From Streptomyces sp. NBC_01591 (lineage in GTDB: Bacteria; Actinomycetota; Actinomycetes; Streptomycetales; Streptomycetaceae), in the NCBI RefSeq assembly GCF_035918155.1, contig NZ_CP109327.1, positions 5,766,001 through 5,830,000 of the forward strand: a stretch of DNA of 64,000 nt, in the 5' to 3' direction. The position numbers were made by a program, and so were the translations under genes. Positions 25,225 to 33,287 of the stretch are shown piece by piece. Numbering within the stretch: position 1 is the first letter of the stretch; each line of letters starts with the position of its first letter. Below the pieces are notes generated by a model. That model saw nothing but the letters and a program-made list of their open reading frames with translations, was not told where the DNA came from and did no database searches.

Positions 25225-26457
25225 TCAGTCGGCGAAGACCGTGACGCTGTCCTCGGTGGCGTGCTTCGGCTCCAGCTCCGCCGCCTCGTGGGTCAGCGCC
25301 GAACGCCGGATCCAGACGACGATCGCACCGACCACGGCCGTGACCGCGGCGACCACGAACGGGATGTGGATGTTGCTCCACTCCTCGATCTTCGGGGCGA
25401 GGTACGGGGCGGCGGCCGCGGCGAACCAGCGGACGAAGTTGTAACCCGCGCTCGCCACCGGGCGCGGTGCGTCCGAGACGCCGAGCGCCAGCTCCGTGTA
25501 GACGGTGTTGTTCATGCCGATGAAGGCGCCGGAGACGATCGTGCAGACGATGGCGGTGGTGTGGTTGCCGTATCCCAGGACCAGGAGGTCGGCGGCGAGC
25601 AGCACCAGCGAGGCGCCGAGCACCTTCAGCGATCCGAAGCGCTCCTGCAGCCGCGGGGCGACCAGCACCGAGAAGACCGCGAGCAGCAGGCCCCAGGCGA
25701 AGAACACCGCGCCCGACTTGTACGGCGTCATGTTCAGCACGAACGGGGTGAACGCCAGGATCGTGAAGAACGAGTAGTTGTAGAAGAACGCCGAGGCCGC
25801 CACCGAGGCCAGACCGCCGTGGCCGAGCGCCTTGACCGGGTCGAGCAGCGAGGTCTTCCGGGCGGGCCTGGGCTGTTCCTTCAGGAACGCCGTGATGCAG
25901 ATGAAGCCGATGGCCATCAGTGCGGCTGTGCCGAAGAACGGGTAGCGCCAGCTGGCGTCACCGAGCAGGGCGCCGACCAGGGGTCCGCAGGCCATGCCGA
26001 GGCCGAGTGCCGACTCGTAGAGCAGGATCGCCGCCGAGCTGCCGCCGGCCGCCGCACCGACGATCACGGCCAGCGCGGTCGACACGAAGAGCGCGTTGCC
26101 GAGCCCCCAGCCGGCCCGGAAGCCGACGAGTTCGCCGACCGACGACGAGGTGCCGGAGAGTGCGGCGAAGACGACGACGAGCGCGAGGCCGGCCAGGAGC
26201 GTCTTGCGGCCGCCGATCCGGCTGGACACGAAGCCGGTGACGAGCATCGCCACAGCGGTGATGAGGAAGTACGAGGTGAAGAGCAGGGACACCTGGCTCG
26301 GTGTCGCCTCCAGTCCCTTGGCGATGGACGGCAGAATCGGGTCCACCAGGCCGATTCCCATGAACGCGACAACAGAGGCGCCCGCCGTGGCCCAGACGGC
26401 CTTCGGCTGGCGCAGGATGCTGCCCGTGCCCTGATCGAACGGATCCTCTCCCTGCAT
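25225..26457 (-). CDS. Major facilitator superfamily drug/metabolite exporter
   Basis: The 410-residue protein has twelve predicted membrane helices. The drug:H+ antiporter pattern is visible in GIGLVDPILPSIAKGLEAT (helix 1 and loop), GFVSSRIGGRKTLLAGLALVVV (motif A after helix 2), and SALGLGMACGPLVGALLGD (motif C of exporters, with GxxxGPxxGG character). It probably exports a small molecule or drug. ATG at 26457 follows a purine-rich GAGAAG. Expression is likely repressed through a palindrome located inside its promoter. No MarR or TetR gene lies beside it. Confidence 0.9.
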   Translation of the reverse strand: MQGEDPFDQGTGSILRQPKAVWATAGASVVAFMGIGLVDPILPSIAKGLEATPSQVSLLFTSYFLITAVAMLVTGFVSSRIGGRKTLLAGLALVVVFAALSGTSSSVGELVGFRAGWGLGNALFVSTALAVIVGAAAGGSSAAILLYESALGLGMACGPLVGALLGDASWRYPFFGTAALMAIGFICITAFLKEQPRPARKTSLLDPVKALGHGGLASVAASAFFYNYSFFTILAFTPFVLNMTPYKSGAVFFAWGLLLAVFSVLVAPRLQERFGSLKVLGASLVLLAADLLVLGYGNHTTAIVCTIVSGAFIGMNNTVYTELALGVSDAPRPVASAGYNFVRWFAAAAAPYLAPKIEEWSNIHIPFVVAAVTAVVGAIVVWIRRSALTHEAAELEPKHATEDSVTVFAD

Positions 26458-26496
26458 GGGTCTTCTCGCTCTCCACTAGATAGTTGCGATATGCAT

Positions 26497-26526
26497 AGAA
26501 TAAGTTAGACAATCTAATGAATGCAA
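26497..26526 (-). promoter_or_regulatory. MFS gene promoter with operator in the spacer
   Basis: On the minus strand TTGCAT (26526-26521) and TATTCT (26502-26497) are 18 nt apart. The perfect palindrome TTAGACAATCTAA (26505-26517) fills the spacer, the classical position for a MarR/TetR-type repressor. A half site TTACATCTAA follows at 26528-26537. The surrounding 75 bp are AT-rich. Confidence 0.65.
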
Positions 26527-26613
26527 GTTACATCTAATTTCGCAGGTGGGGCCACGCTGCGGACGGGTGATCTTGCTTGACGCGGCGACGGTCCTGGAGG
26601 ACCGTTGGTCGCT

Positions 26614-27252
26614 ATGAGGGGCGAACCCAGTTGCCCGAAGTGCGGAGGCCGGGTCAGAGCGCCCGGTCTGTTCGCCGACACCTGGCAGTGTGCCGTGCAC
26701 GGCGGCGTGCAACCGCTGCAGCCCGTCGTCCCGCCCAGCGTCGAAGCGCTGGAAGTGGTGGTGCGCCGCGCCCATGTCCCGGTATGGATGCCCTGGCCGC
26801 TGCCGGTGGGCTGGCTGTTCACCGGTGTGGCGAGCGCGGGTGACGACCGCAGTGGCGGCCGGGCCACCGTCGTCGCCTGTTCCGGCCCCGGCCCCGTCGG
26901 CGGCATCGGCGAACTGCTGCTCGTCACCGAGGAGCTCGGCGTCGGCCTCGGCGCGCACTATGCCGGGATCGACGGCCCCGACCCCGGCCCGCTGCTGGAC
27001 GTCGAGGGCCCGCCGGACGTCAAGATGCTCGCCGCCGGACGCCCCACACCGCTGTGGAGCGTCAAGGGGGCCCCCGAGGACCGGGCGGTCTTCGCGGGCG
27101 AGGCGCGCGGGCTCTGGCTCTGGGCGATCGTCTGGCCCGAGCAGTCGGGGCTCCTGATGTACGAGGAGCTGGTGCTCGCCGATCTGCGCGAGGCCGGGGA
27201 GGAGATGGACCTCGTGCCGTGCGGGGCGCTCACACCCCGCCTGCTCGGCTGA
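26614..27252 (+). CDS. Zinc-ribbon conserved protein (DUF6758-like)
   Basis: The 212-residue protein opens with a zinc-ribbon-like segment, SCPKCGGRVRAPGLFADTWQCAVHG, with C-x2-C and C-x2-H ligands. The rest is a mixed fold: VWMPWPLPVGWLFTGVASAGDDRSGGRATVVACSGPGPVGG, then LLVTEELGVGLGAHYAGIDGPDPGP and LWAIVWPEQSGLLMYEELVLADLREAGEEMDLVPCGAL. It resembles a widespread Streptomyces family of unknown function. ATG at 26614 is preceded by GGAGGACC 11 nt upstream. A TTG at 26605 is a weaker alternative. It runs toward the PHP gene 98 bp downstream. Confidence 0.75.
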   Translation: MRGEPSCPKCGGRVRAPGLFADTWQCAVHGGVQPLQPVVPPSVEALEVVVRRAHVPVWMPWPLPVGWLFTGVASAGDDRSGGRATVVACSGPGPVGGIGELLLVTEELGVGLGAHYAGIDGPDPGPLLDVEGPPDVKMLAAGRPTPLWSVKGAPEDRAVFAGEARGLWLWAIVWPEQSGLLMYEELVLADLREAGEEMDLVPCGALTPRLLG

Positions 27253-27350
27253 GAGCTGTCCCGGGCCCTCCGTGCCCGGCCGGGCGCCGCTCGAACGCCG
27301 GTTATCCTTGGATGTCCCCTTGTCCGGCCCCGAGCACTGGAGTACGCGTC

Positions 27351-28217
27351 GTGCGCATCGACCTGCACACCCACTCCACCGCCTCGGACGGCACGGACAC
27401 CCCCGCCGGGCTGGTGCTGAGCGCCGCCGCCGCGGGCCTGGACGTCGTCGCGCTCACCGACCACGACACCGTGCGCGGTCACGCCGAGGCGATCGCCGCC
27501 CTTCCCGAGGGGCTCACCCTCGTCACCGGCGCCGAGCTCTCCTGTCGGACCGACGGCGTGGGCCTGCACATGCTGGCGTATCTCTTCGACCCCGACGAGC
27601 CCGAGCTGGCGCGCGAACGCGAACTCGTACGGGACGACCGGGTGCCGCGCGCCCGGACCATGGTGCGCAAGCTCCAGGAGCTCGGCGTGCCCGTCGAGTG
27701 GGAGCAGGTCGCGAGGATCGCCGGGGACGGATCGGTCGGCAGGCCGCACATTGCCACCGCGCTCGTCGAGCTCGGCGTCGTCGAGACCGTCTCCGACGCC
27801 TTCACGCCCGAATGGCTCGCCAACGGCGGACGCGCCTACGCCGAGAAGCACGAACTCGACCCCTTCGACGCGATCCGGCTGGTCAAGGCCGCCGGTGGCG
27901 TCACCGTCTTCGCCCACCCGGCCGCCGTCAAGCGCGGCGAGGTGGTGCCCGAGTCCTCGATAGCGCGGCTCGCCGCGGCGGGCCTCGACGGCATCGAGGT
28001 CGACCACATGGACCACGACGAGCCGACCAGGGCCAGGCTGCGCGGGCTCGCCCGCGACCTGGGGCTGCTGACGACCGGGTCCAGCGACTACCACGGCAGC
28101 CGCAAGACCGTCGGACTCGGCGAGTACACCACCGACCCCGAGATCTACGGCGAGATCACCCGGCGCGCCACGGGAGCCTTCCCGGTGCCGGGAGCCGGCG
28201 GGCCCCGCCCCTCGTAA
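27351..28217 (+). CDS. PHP-domain phosphoesterase
   Basis: The 288-residue protein has the polymerase-and-histidinol-phosphatase fold. RIDLHTHSTASDGTD at the start gives the His6-x-His8 metal pair, VVALTDHDTVRGHAEA follows, GVTVFAHPAA supplies another ligand His, and TTGSSDYHG near the end gives Asp and His. The architecture matches RNase AM/YciV-type 3',5'-nucleoside bisphosphate phosphatases more closely than PolC exonucleases. GTG at 27351 has GGAG 9 nt upstream. A TATCCT element lies at 27303-27308. marC follows in the same direction. Confidence 0.88.
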   Translation: MRIDLHTHSTASDGTDTPAGLVLSAAAAGLDVVALTDHDTVRGHAEAIAALPEGLTLVTGAELSCRTDGVGLHMLAYLFDPDEPELARERELVRDDRVPRARTMVRKLQELGVPVEWEQVARIAGDGSVGRPHIATALVELGVVETVSDAFTPEWLANGGRAYAEKHELDPFDAIRLVKAAGGVTVFAHPAAVKRGEVVPESSIARLAAAGLDGIEVDHMDHDEPTRARLRGLARDLGLLTTGSSDYHGSRKTVGLGEYTTDPEIYGEITRRATGAFPVPGAGGPRPS

Positions 28218-28372
28218 CGACGCACGCGTCGGGGCCGGAGCACGGACCCCGTACGCGTACCGCCGTCCGTCCCACCTCCGCGTTCCACTTCCTCGCACCC
28301 GGCCGTCAGGCCGCCGTCATGGCTTCGGGGTGCGCTCCTTCAGGCCGTTTCTCTCTTCTCGCAAGGCTCACT

Positions 28373-28978
28373 GTGTTCGACGTCGCTGTCTTCGGATCCC
28401 TTTTTCTCACGCTTTTTGTGATTATGGATCCCCCCGGGATCACCCCGATCTTCCTCGCGCTCACCGCGGGCCGCCCCGCCAAGATGCAGCGCAGGATGGC
28501 GCTGCAGGCGGTCGCCGTCGCCTTCGGCGTTATCGCCGTCTTCGGTCTGCTCGGTCAGCAGATCCTCGACTATCTGCATGTCTCCGTGCCCGCCCTGATG
28601 ATCGCGGGCGGACTGCTCCTGCTGCTGATCGCACTCGACCTGCTGACCGGCAAGACCGACGAGCCGACGCAGACCAAGGACGTCAATGTGGCGCTCGTAC
28701 CGCTGGGCATGCCGCTGCTCGCCGGGCCCGGTGCGATCGTGTCGGTGATCCTGGCGGTGCAGCACGCCGACAGCGTGGGCAGTCAGATCTCGGTCTGGTC
28801 GGCGATCGTCGCCATGCACATCGTCCTCTGGCTGACCATGCGTTACTCGCTGCTGATCATCCGGGTCATCAAGGACGGCGGCGTCGTGCTGGTGACCAGG
28901 CTCGCCGGAATGATGCTGTCCGCCATCGCCGTACAGCAGATCATCAACGGCGTCACCCAGGTCATCCAGAACGCCTGA
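28373..28978 (+). CDS. MarC-family integral membrane protein
   Basis: The 201-residue protein has six predicted membrane helices in the MarC pattern: FGSLFLTLFVIMDPPGITPIFLALT, VAVAFGVIAVFGLLGQQIL, PALMIAGGLLLLLIALDLL, VPLGMPLLAGPGAIVSVIL, and AIVAMHIVLWLTMRYSLLI followed by GVVLVTRLAGMMLSAIAVQQIINGV. The conserved DPPGxxPIF and MPLLAGPGAI segments are diagnostic. Despite its name the family has no proven drug-resistance role. GTG at 28373 has AAGG 7 nt upstream. It ends at a 15-bp terminator hairpin. Confidence 0.9.
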   Translation: MFDVAVFGSLFLTLFVIMDPPGITPIFLALTAGRPAKMQRRMALQAVAVAFGVIAVFGLLGQQILDYLHVSVPALMIAGGLLLLLIALDLLTGKTDEPTQTKDVNVALVPLGMPLLAGPGAIVSVILAVQHADSVGSQISVWSAIVAMHIVLWLTMRYSLLIIRVIKDGGVVLVTRLAGMMLSAIAVQQIINGVTQVIQNA

Positions 28979-28996
28979 CGGTGCCCGGACACCACA

Positions 28997-29029
28997 GCGC
29001 CCCCGTACGGACCTTCCGTACGGGGGCGC
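28997..29029. terminator. Bidirectional terminator, 15-bp perfect stem
   Basis: Arms 28997-29011 and 29015-29029 pair perfectly around CCT, between convergent marC and the 50-residue gene. A T-rich TTCGTCTTT follows on the plus strand. Confidence 0.88.
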
Positions 29030-29053
29030 TTCGTCTTTGTACGTCGTCGTGCG

Positions 29054-29206
29054 TTACGAAGCCGAGGTCTCGGCCGGGCGGATGTAGATGCGCTGGCCTA
29101 TGGCTGCGGCCTGCTGCACGATCCGGTTGACGGAGGCGGCGTCCACGACGGTGCTGTCCACGGCGGTACCGTCGACATCGTCGAGTCGCATGATCTCGAA
29201 GCGCAT
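29054..29206 (-). CDS. 50-residue conserved small protein
   Basis: The protein begins MRFEIMRLDDVDGTAVDSTV and continues with VDAASVNRIVQQAAAIGQRI before YIRPAETSAS. It is acidic at the start, helical in the middle, and carries no signal peptide, cysteines or known motif. ATG at 29206 has GAAGGGAAG 4-6 nt upstream, which makes translation likely. It is divergent from the NYN-domain gene and ends at a shared terminator. I do not know its function. Confidence 0.72.
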   Translation of the reverse strand: MRFEIMRLDDVDGTAVDSTVVDAASVNRIVQQAAAIGQRIYIRPAETSAS

Positions 29207-29339
29207 AGGGCTTCCCTTCGTCTGATCCTCCTGCTGGAGAACTACTGGGAGGACGGATGATCCGTCCGCAAGGATGAGAGCACCGGACATCACTGTCCTG
29301 CGCTCCACGAGATGTACAACGGCTTGCTTCCTGCAAACA

Positions 29340-29356
29340 TTCCCTACGCTAAGGAA
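29340..29356. promoter_or_regulatory. Imperfect palindrome in a divergent AT-rich promoter region
   Basis: TTCCCTACGCTAAGGAA is an imperfect 17-bp palindrome of form TTCC-Y-TA-N3-TA-R-GGAA, followed by ATTTTTT. It lies 134 bp from the small-protein start and 72 bp from the NYN start, and could bind a dimeric regulator of either. Confidence 0.4.
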
Positions 29357-29427
29357 ATTTTTTGGATGTCTAAGTATCAGCAGGTCACCGAGCATGCGCG
29401 GGCGACGAGGTCCACGACGAGGCCCGA

Positions 29428-30315
29428 ATGAACGAGGCAGAGATCCACGAGCGCCTGGACCGCACCAACGAACTGCTCCAGCGCATGCTCGCCGAGGTGT
29501 CGAAGACCCCTTCGACCCACGCGATCTTCGTGGACGCGGGCTATGTGTACGCCGCGGCCGGACTGCTCGTCACCGGCACCGAGGACCGCCGCTCCTTCGA
29601 CCTCGACGCGGAAGGCCTGATCGAGGCCTTCATCGACAAGGCCCGGACGATCTTCGCGGACAGCAGGCTGCTGCGCGTGTACTGGTACGACGGAGCCAGG
29701 CGACGCATCCACACCGTCGAGCAGCAGTCCATCGCCGAACTCCCCGACGTCAAGGTCCGACTCGGCAACCTCAACGCCAACAACCAGCAGAAGGGCGTCG
29801 ACTCACTCATCCGCACCGACCTCGAATCACTCGCCCGGCACCGCGCCATCAGCGACGCGGCACTGGTCGGCGGCGACGAGGACCTGGTCTCCGCGGTGGA
29901 GGCGGCCCAGGGGTACGGGGCCCGGGTGCACCTGTGGGGCATCGAGGCGGGGGAGGGGCGCAACCAGGCCGAACCGCTGCTCTGGGAGGTCGACAGCCAG
30001 CGCACCTTCGACCTGGACTTCTGCCGTCCGTACGTCACCAGACGCCCCGTCACCACCTACGAGGACGACACCCCCGCGCCCGCGCGCGACGACGTCCGCT
30101 TCGTCGGTGCGCAGATCGCCGCGGCCTGGCTGGCCGCCCGGGGCCGCGAGTCCCTCGCCGATCTGCTGCCCGGACACCCGTACCTGCCGGGCTCCGTCGA
30201 CCAGGACCTGCTGGTCGAGGCCGAACGGCTGCTGCAGCACTCGCTGCGCGGCCACGCACATCTGCGGCGGGCCCTGCGCGACGGCTTCTGGCAGCACCTG
30301 CAGTCGCAGTACTGA
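29428..30315 (+). CDS. NYN-domain (PIN-like) putative ribonuclease
   Basis: The 295-residue protein has a NYN-type nuclease domain: THAIFVDAGYVYAAAG (first catalytic Asp), LRVYWYDGARRRI, QKGVDSLIRTDLESLARHRAISDAALVGGDEDLVSAVEAAQGYG (Asp residues of the acidic centre) and VHLWGIEAG. A short N-terminal helix (IHERLDRTNELLQRMLAEV) and a C-terminal helical domain (QIAAAWLAARGRESLADLLPG) flank it. It is predicted to cut RNA in the cytosol; the target is unknown. ATG at 29428 has GAGG 6 nt upstream. It is convergent with the next hydrolase gene. Confidence 0.85.
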   Translation: MNEAEIHERLDRTNELLQRMLAEVSKTPSTHAIFVDAGYVYAAAGLLVTGTEDRRSFDLDAEGLIEAFIDKARTIFADSRLLRVYWYDGARRRIHTVEQQSIAELPDVKVRLGNLNANNQQKGVDSLIRTDLESLARHRAISDAALVGGDEDLVSAVEAAQGYGARVHLWGIEAGEGRNQAEPLLWEVDSQRTFDLDFCRPYVTRRPVTTYEDDTPAPARDDVRFVGAQIAAAWLAARGRESLADLLPGHPYLPGSVDQDLLVEAERLLQHSLRGHAHLRRALRDGFWQHLQSQY

Positions 30316-30335
30316 CCCCGCTCGGCGCCCGCCGC

Positions 30336-31184
30336 CTACAGGCTGTCCCAGAACGCGGCGAGCGCCGCCGCCGTCTGCTCCGGGCGGTCCGTGTTGGGAG
30401 AGTGCTCGGCGCCCGCGATCCGGGTGCGGTGTGCGCCGAGCCGCTGCGCCATCCGGTCGAGCAGCGGCACCGGCCAGGTGTCGTCGCGCTCACCGGAGAG
30501 CACATGGAACGGCAGCTGTACGGCGGCGAGTTCGGCCACCCGGTCCGGCTCGGTCACCAGTTGGCGGCCGGTGGCGATCAGCTGGGCGGGCCGGTGGCGC
30601 AGCCAGCGCCGGCGCAGGGCCTCGCCGTCCGTCGCCGCGTCCTCCGGCGGGTCGAGGGAGCGCATCGCCTCCCACACCCTGGCCATGCTCATCGTCGCGA
30701 GCGCGTCGCTGAGCACCTTCACCTTGAGCTGCTGGACCTCGACGACCTCGGCGGGCCCCGACGACATGAGCGTCAGCGAACGGAACGGCGAGGCGTCGAG
30801 CAGCGCGGCGGCACGGGCGATCTGCCCGCCGAGCGAGTGCCCCAGAAGATGCACGGCGCCTTCGCCGCCGGCGTCGAGAGCAGTGGCCTGCGCGAGCACG
30901 TCGAGGGCCAATTCGCCCTGTGCGTAGGACTCCTGACGGTCCGTCCCGTCGGTCTCGTACTGTCCGCGGCCGTCCACGGCGACGATCCGGTACCCGGCGG
31001 CCGAGAGCGGTTCGAGGAGCGCCATGAAGTCCTCCTTGCTGCCCATGTATCCGGGCAGCAGGAGAGCGGTGCCGCGCACGGCACCGGGCGGCGAGGCGTC
31101 CAGCACGGCGAAGTCGCCGCGCGACGTGCGCAGCTGGTGGGCGTGGGCGCAGGGGGGCGGGGTGAAGGTGTGCGGCCGGCTCAT
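30336..31184 (-). CDS. Alpha/beta-hydrolase
   Basis: The 282-residue protein has the fold's landmarks: GTALLLPGYMGSKEDFMALL (oxyanion-hole loop), the nucleophile elbow LLGHSLGGQIARAA with Ser in GHSLG, an acidic residue near LPFHVLSGERDDTWP, and the final His in IAGAEHSPNTDRPEQ. No signal peptide is seen. The substrate cannot be told. It is downstream of and co-oriented with deaD, from which it is separated by a strong terminator and repeats, so it should have its own promoter within 31185-31205 or depend on read-through. Confidence 0.85.
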   Translation of the reverse strand: MSRPHTFTPPPCAHAHQLRTSRGDFAVLDASPPGAVRGTALLLPGYMGSKEDFMALLEPLSAAGYRIVAVDGRGQYETDGTDRQESYAQGELALDVLAQATALDAGGEGAVHLLGHSLGGQIARAAALLDASPFRSLTLMSSGPAEVVEVQQLKVKVLSDALATMSMARVWEAMRSLDPPEDAATDGEALRRRWLRHRPAQLIATGRQLVTEPDRVAELAAVQLPFHVLSGERDDTWPVPLLDRMAQRLGAHRTRIAGAEHSPNTDRPEQTAAALAAFWDSL

Positions 31185-31204
31185 GGGACGAGGTTATGCC
31201 GTGG

Positions 31205-31302
31205 AACGCCGGACGGGCAGCCGAGGATGTCCCCGAACGCCGGACGGGCCCGAGAAACGCCGGACGGGCCCGAGGATGTCCTCGGGCCCGTCCGGCGGAT
31301 CA
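31205..31302. repeat. Intergenic GCCGGACGGGC-type repeats
   Basis: AACGCCGGACGGG occurs three times (31205, 31236, 31256), and the third copy forms the left arm of the deaD terminator. The element GTCCGGCGGATCA at its right end is shared with the palindrome at 9889-9941. This type of element is scattered between genes in Streptomyces chromosomes. Confidence 0.8.
31258..31297. terminator. deaD terminator, 19-bp perfect stem
   Basis: Arms 31258-31276 and 31279-31297 pair perfectly with only TG between them, 25 bp beyond the deaD stop. Confidence 0.88.
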
Positions 31303-31322
31303 AGCTTCTGAGCGGTGGCCGC

Positions 31323-33287
31323 TCAGCCCTCGGCCTTGGCGGCGGTCGCGCGCGGCGCCCGACGCCTGCGCGGCTTCGCCTCGCCCTCGGCGACCGGGGC
31401 CTCGGCCACGGCCTCGGTCTTCGGCTTGGCGGCTGCACGGGTGCGGCGGCGCGGCTTGGTCTCCGGGGTGGGCTCGGAGATAGGCGCGATCTGGAAGTCG
31501 ACCTCGTCCTCGACCGGCTTGACGACACGGGGACGGCGACGCGCCTTGGTCACCGTCTTCGTCTCCGCCATCGGCTCGGAGATCGGGGCGATCTGGAAGT
31601 CGACCTCGTCCTCGACCGGCTTGACCACGCGGGCACGGCGGCGGCGCGGCTTGGTCTCGGCCACGGCGGGCTCGGCCTCGACCGGGGCCTTGGCAGCCTT
31701 CGGCTCCACCTCGACCTCGACCACGGCCGCCACCGTGCTCACCACGGCCTCGGTCGCGCTCACCACGGCCTCGGCCGCGGCGTCCGGAGCGCCGACGCGG
31801 GTACGGCGGCGGCGACGCGGCGTACGCGGCTCCGCCGGGGCGTCAGCGGCCTCCGGGGCCGGTGCCGGCACCGTGGCGGTGGTGGCGGGCGCCTCCTGGA
31901 CGGCGGAGCCGCCCCGGGTGCGACGACGCTGACGCGGCGTACGCGGCGCGCGCTCCTCGCGGACGGCGGGCGCCGAAGCCGCGGCGGACCTGCGGCCGCG
32001 GCCGCCCGTCTCGCCGAGGTCCTCGATCTCCTCGGCCCGCAGACCCGCACGGGTCCGCTCGGCGCGCGGCAGGACACCCTTGGTGCCGGCCGGGATGTCG
32101 AGCTCCTCGAAGAGGTGCGGCGAGGTGGAGTAGGTCTCGACCGGGTCGTTGAACTTCAGGTCGAGCGCCTTGTTGATCAGCTGCCAGCGCGGGATGTCGT
32201 CCCAGTCGACCAGCGTGATCGCGATGCCCTTGGCACCCGCACGGCCGGTCCGGCCGATGCGGTGGAGGTACGTCTTCTCTTCCTCCGGCGACTGATAGTT
32301 GATGACGTGGGTCACGCCCTCGACATCGATACCGCGGGCCGCGACATCGGTGCAGACGAGCACGTCCACCTTGCCGTTGCGGAACGCGCGCAGCGCCTGC
32401 TCGCGGGCGCCCTGGCCGAGGTCGCCGTGGACCGCGCCGGACGCGAAGCCGCGCTTCTCCAGCTGCTCGGCGATGTCGGCCGCCGTGCGCTTCGTACGGC
32501 AGAAGATCATCGCGAGTCCGCGGCCGTTGGCCTGCAGGATGCGGGAGACCATCTCAGGCTTGTCCATCGAGTGGGCCCGGAAGACATGCTGCGAGATGTT
32601 CGCGACGGTCGCGCCCTCGTCGTCGGGCGAGGTGGCGCGGATGTGCGTCGGCTGCGACATGTAGCGGCGCGCGAGGCCGATGACGGCGCCCGGCATGGTC
32701 GCCGAGAACAGCATCGTCTGCCGCTTCGCCGGGAGCATCGTGATGATCTTCTCGACGTCGGGCAGGAAGCCCAGGTCGAGCATCTCGTCGGCCTCGTCGA
32801 GCACCAGCGCGCGGACGTGCGAGAGGTCGAGCTTGCGCTGTCCGGCCAGGTCGAGCAGGCGGCCCGGGGTGCCGACGATCACGTCGACGCCCTTCTTGAG
32901 GGCCTCGACCTGCGGCTCGTAGGCGCGGCCGCCGTAGATCGCGAGGACGCGGACGTTGCGCACCTTGCCGGCGGTCAGCAGGTCGTTGGTGACCTGCTGG
33001 CAGAGCTCACGGGTGGGGACGACGACGAGCGCCTGCGGCGCCTCGGTCAGCTCCTCGGGCTCGGCCCGGCCGGCCTCGACGTCCGCGGGGACGGTGACGC
33101 GCTCCAGCAGCGGCAGACCGAAACCGAGGGTCTTGCCGGTGCCGGTCTTGGCCTGGCCGATGACATCGGAGCCGGAGAGCGCGACGGGGAGCGTCATCTC
33201 CTGGATGGGGAACGGGGACACAATGCCGACGGCCTCAAGGGCCTCGGCCGTCTCGGAAAGAATCCCGAGTTCGCGAAACGTAGTCAG
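31323..33287 (-). CDS. DEAD-box RNA helicase with Lys/Arg-rich tail, probable CTG start
   Basis: The 654-residue protein has all helicase motifs: Q motif (PFPIQEM), I (AQAKTGTGKT-like AKTGTGKT), Ia (PTRELCQQV), Ib (GTPGRLLDL), II (VLDEADEML), III (SATMP), then the second RecA domain with VHGDLGQGAREQAL, VLVCTDVAARGIDVEGV and HRIGRTGRAG. The C-terminal 200 residues are low-complexity repeats of RRRR(A/T)RV and EVDFQIAPISEP. The first canonical start (GTG 33221) would lose the upstream aromatic of the Q motif. CTG at 33287 gives LTTFRELGILSETAEALEAVG and has AAGAGG 7 nt upstream, so it is preferred. The position matches RhlE (Rv3211). Confidence 0.85.
   Translation of the reverse strand: MTTFRELGILSETAEALEAVGIVSPFPIQEMTLPVALSGSDVIGQAKTGTGKTLGFGLPLLERVTVPADVEAGRAEPEELTEAPQALVVVPTRELCQQVTNDLLTAGKVRNVRVLAIYGGRAYEPQVEALKKGVDVIVGTPGRLLDLAGQRKLDLSHVRALVLDEADEMLDLGFLPDVEKIITMLPAKRQTMLFSATMPGAVIGLARRYMSQPTHIRATSPDDEGATVANISQHVFRAHSMDKPEMVSRILQANGRGLAMIFCRTKRTAADIAEQLEKRGFASGAVHGDLGQGAREQALRAFRNGKVDVLVCTDVAARGIDVEGVTHVINYQSPEEEKTYLHRIGRTGRAGAKGIAITLVDWDDIPRWQLINKALDLKFNDPVETYSTSPHLFEELDIPAGTKGVLPRAERTRAGLRAEEIEDLGETGGRGRRSAAASAPAVREERAPRTPRQRRRTRGGSAVQEAPATTATVPAPAPEAADAPAEPRTPRRRRRTRVGAPDAAAEAVVSATEAVVSTVAAVVEVEVEPKAAKAPVEAEPAVAETKPRRRRARVVKPVEDEVDFQIAPISEPMAETKTVTKARRRPRVVKPVEDEVDFQIAPISEPTPETKPRRRTRAAAKPKTEAVAEAPVAEGEAKPRRRRAPRATAAKAEG

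Noticed and set aside
25225..27252. MFS exporter as part of a biosynthetic gene cluster
   Set aside because: Neighbours are a SUFU-domain protein and a zinc-ribbon protein with no biosynthetic enzymes.
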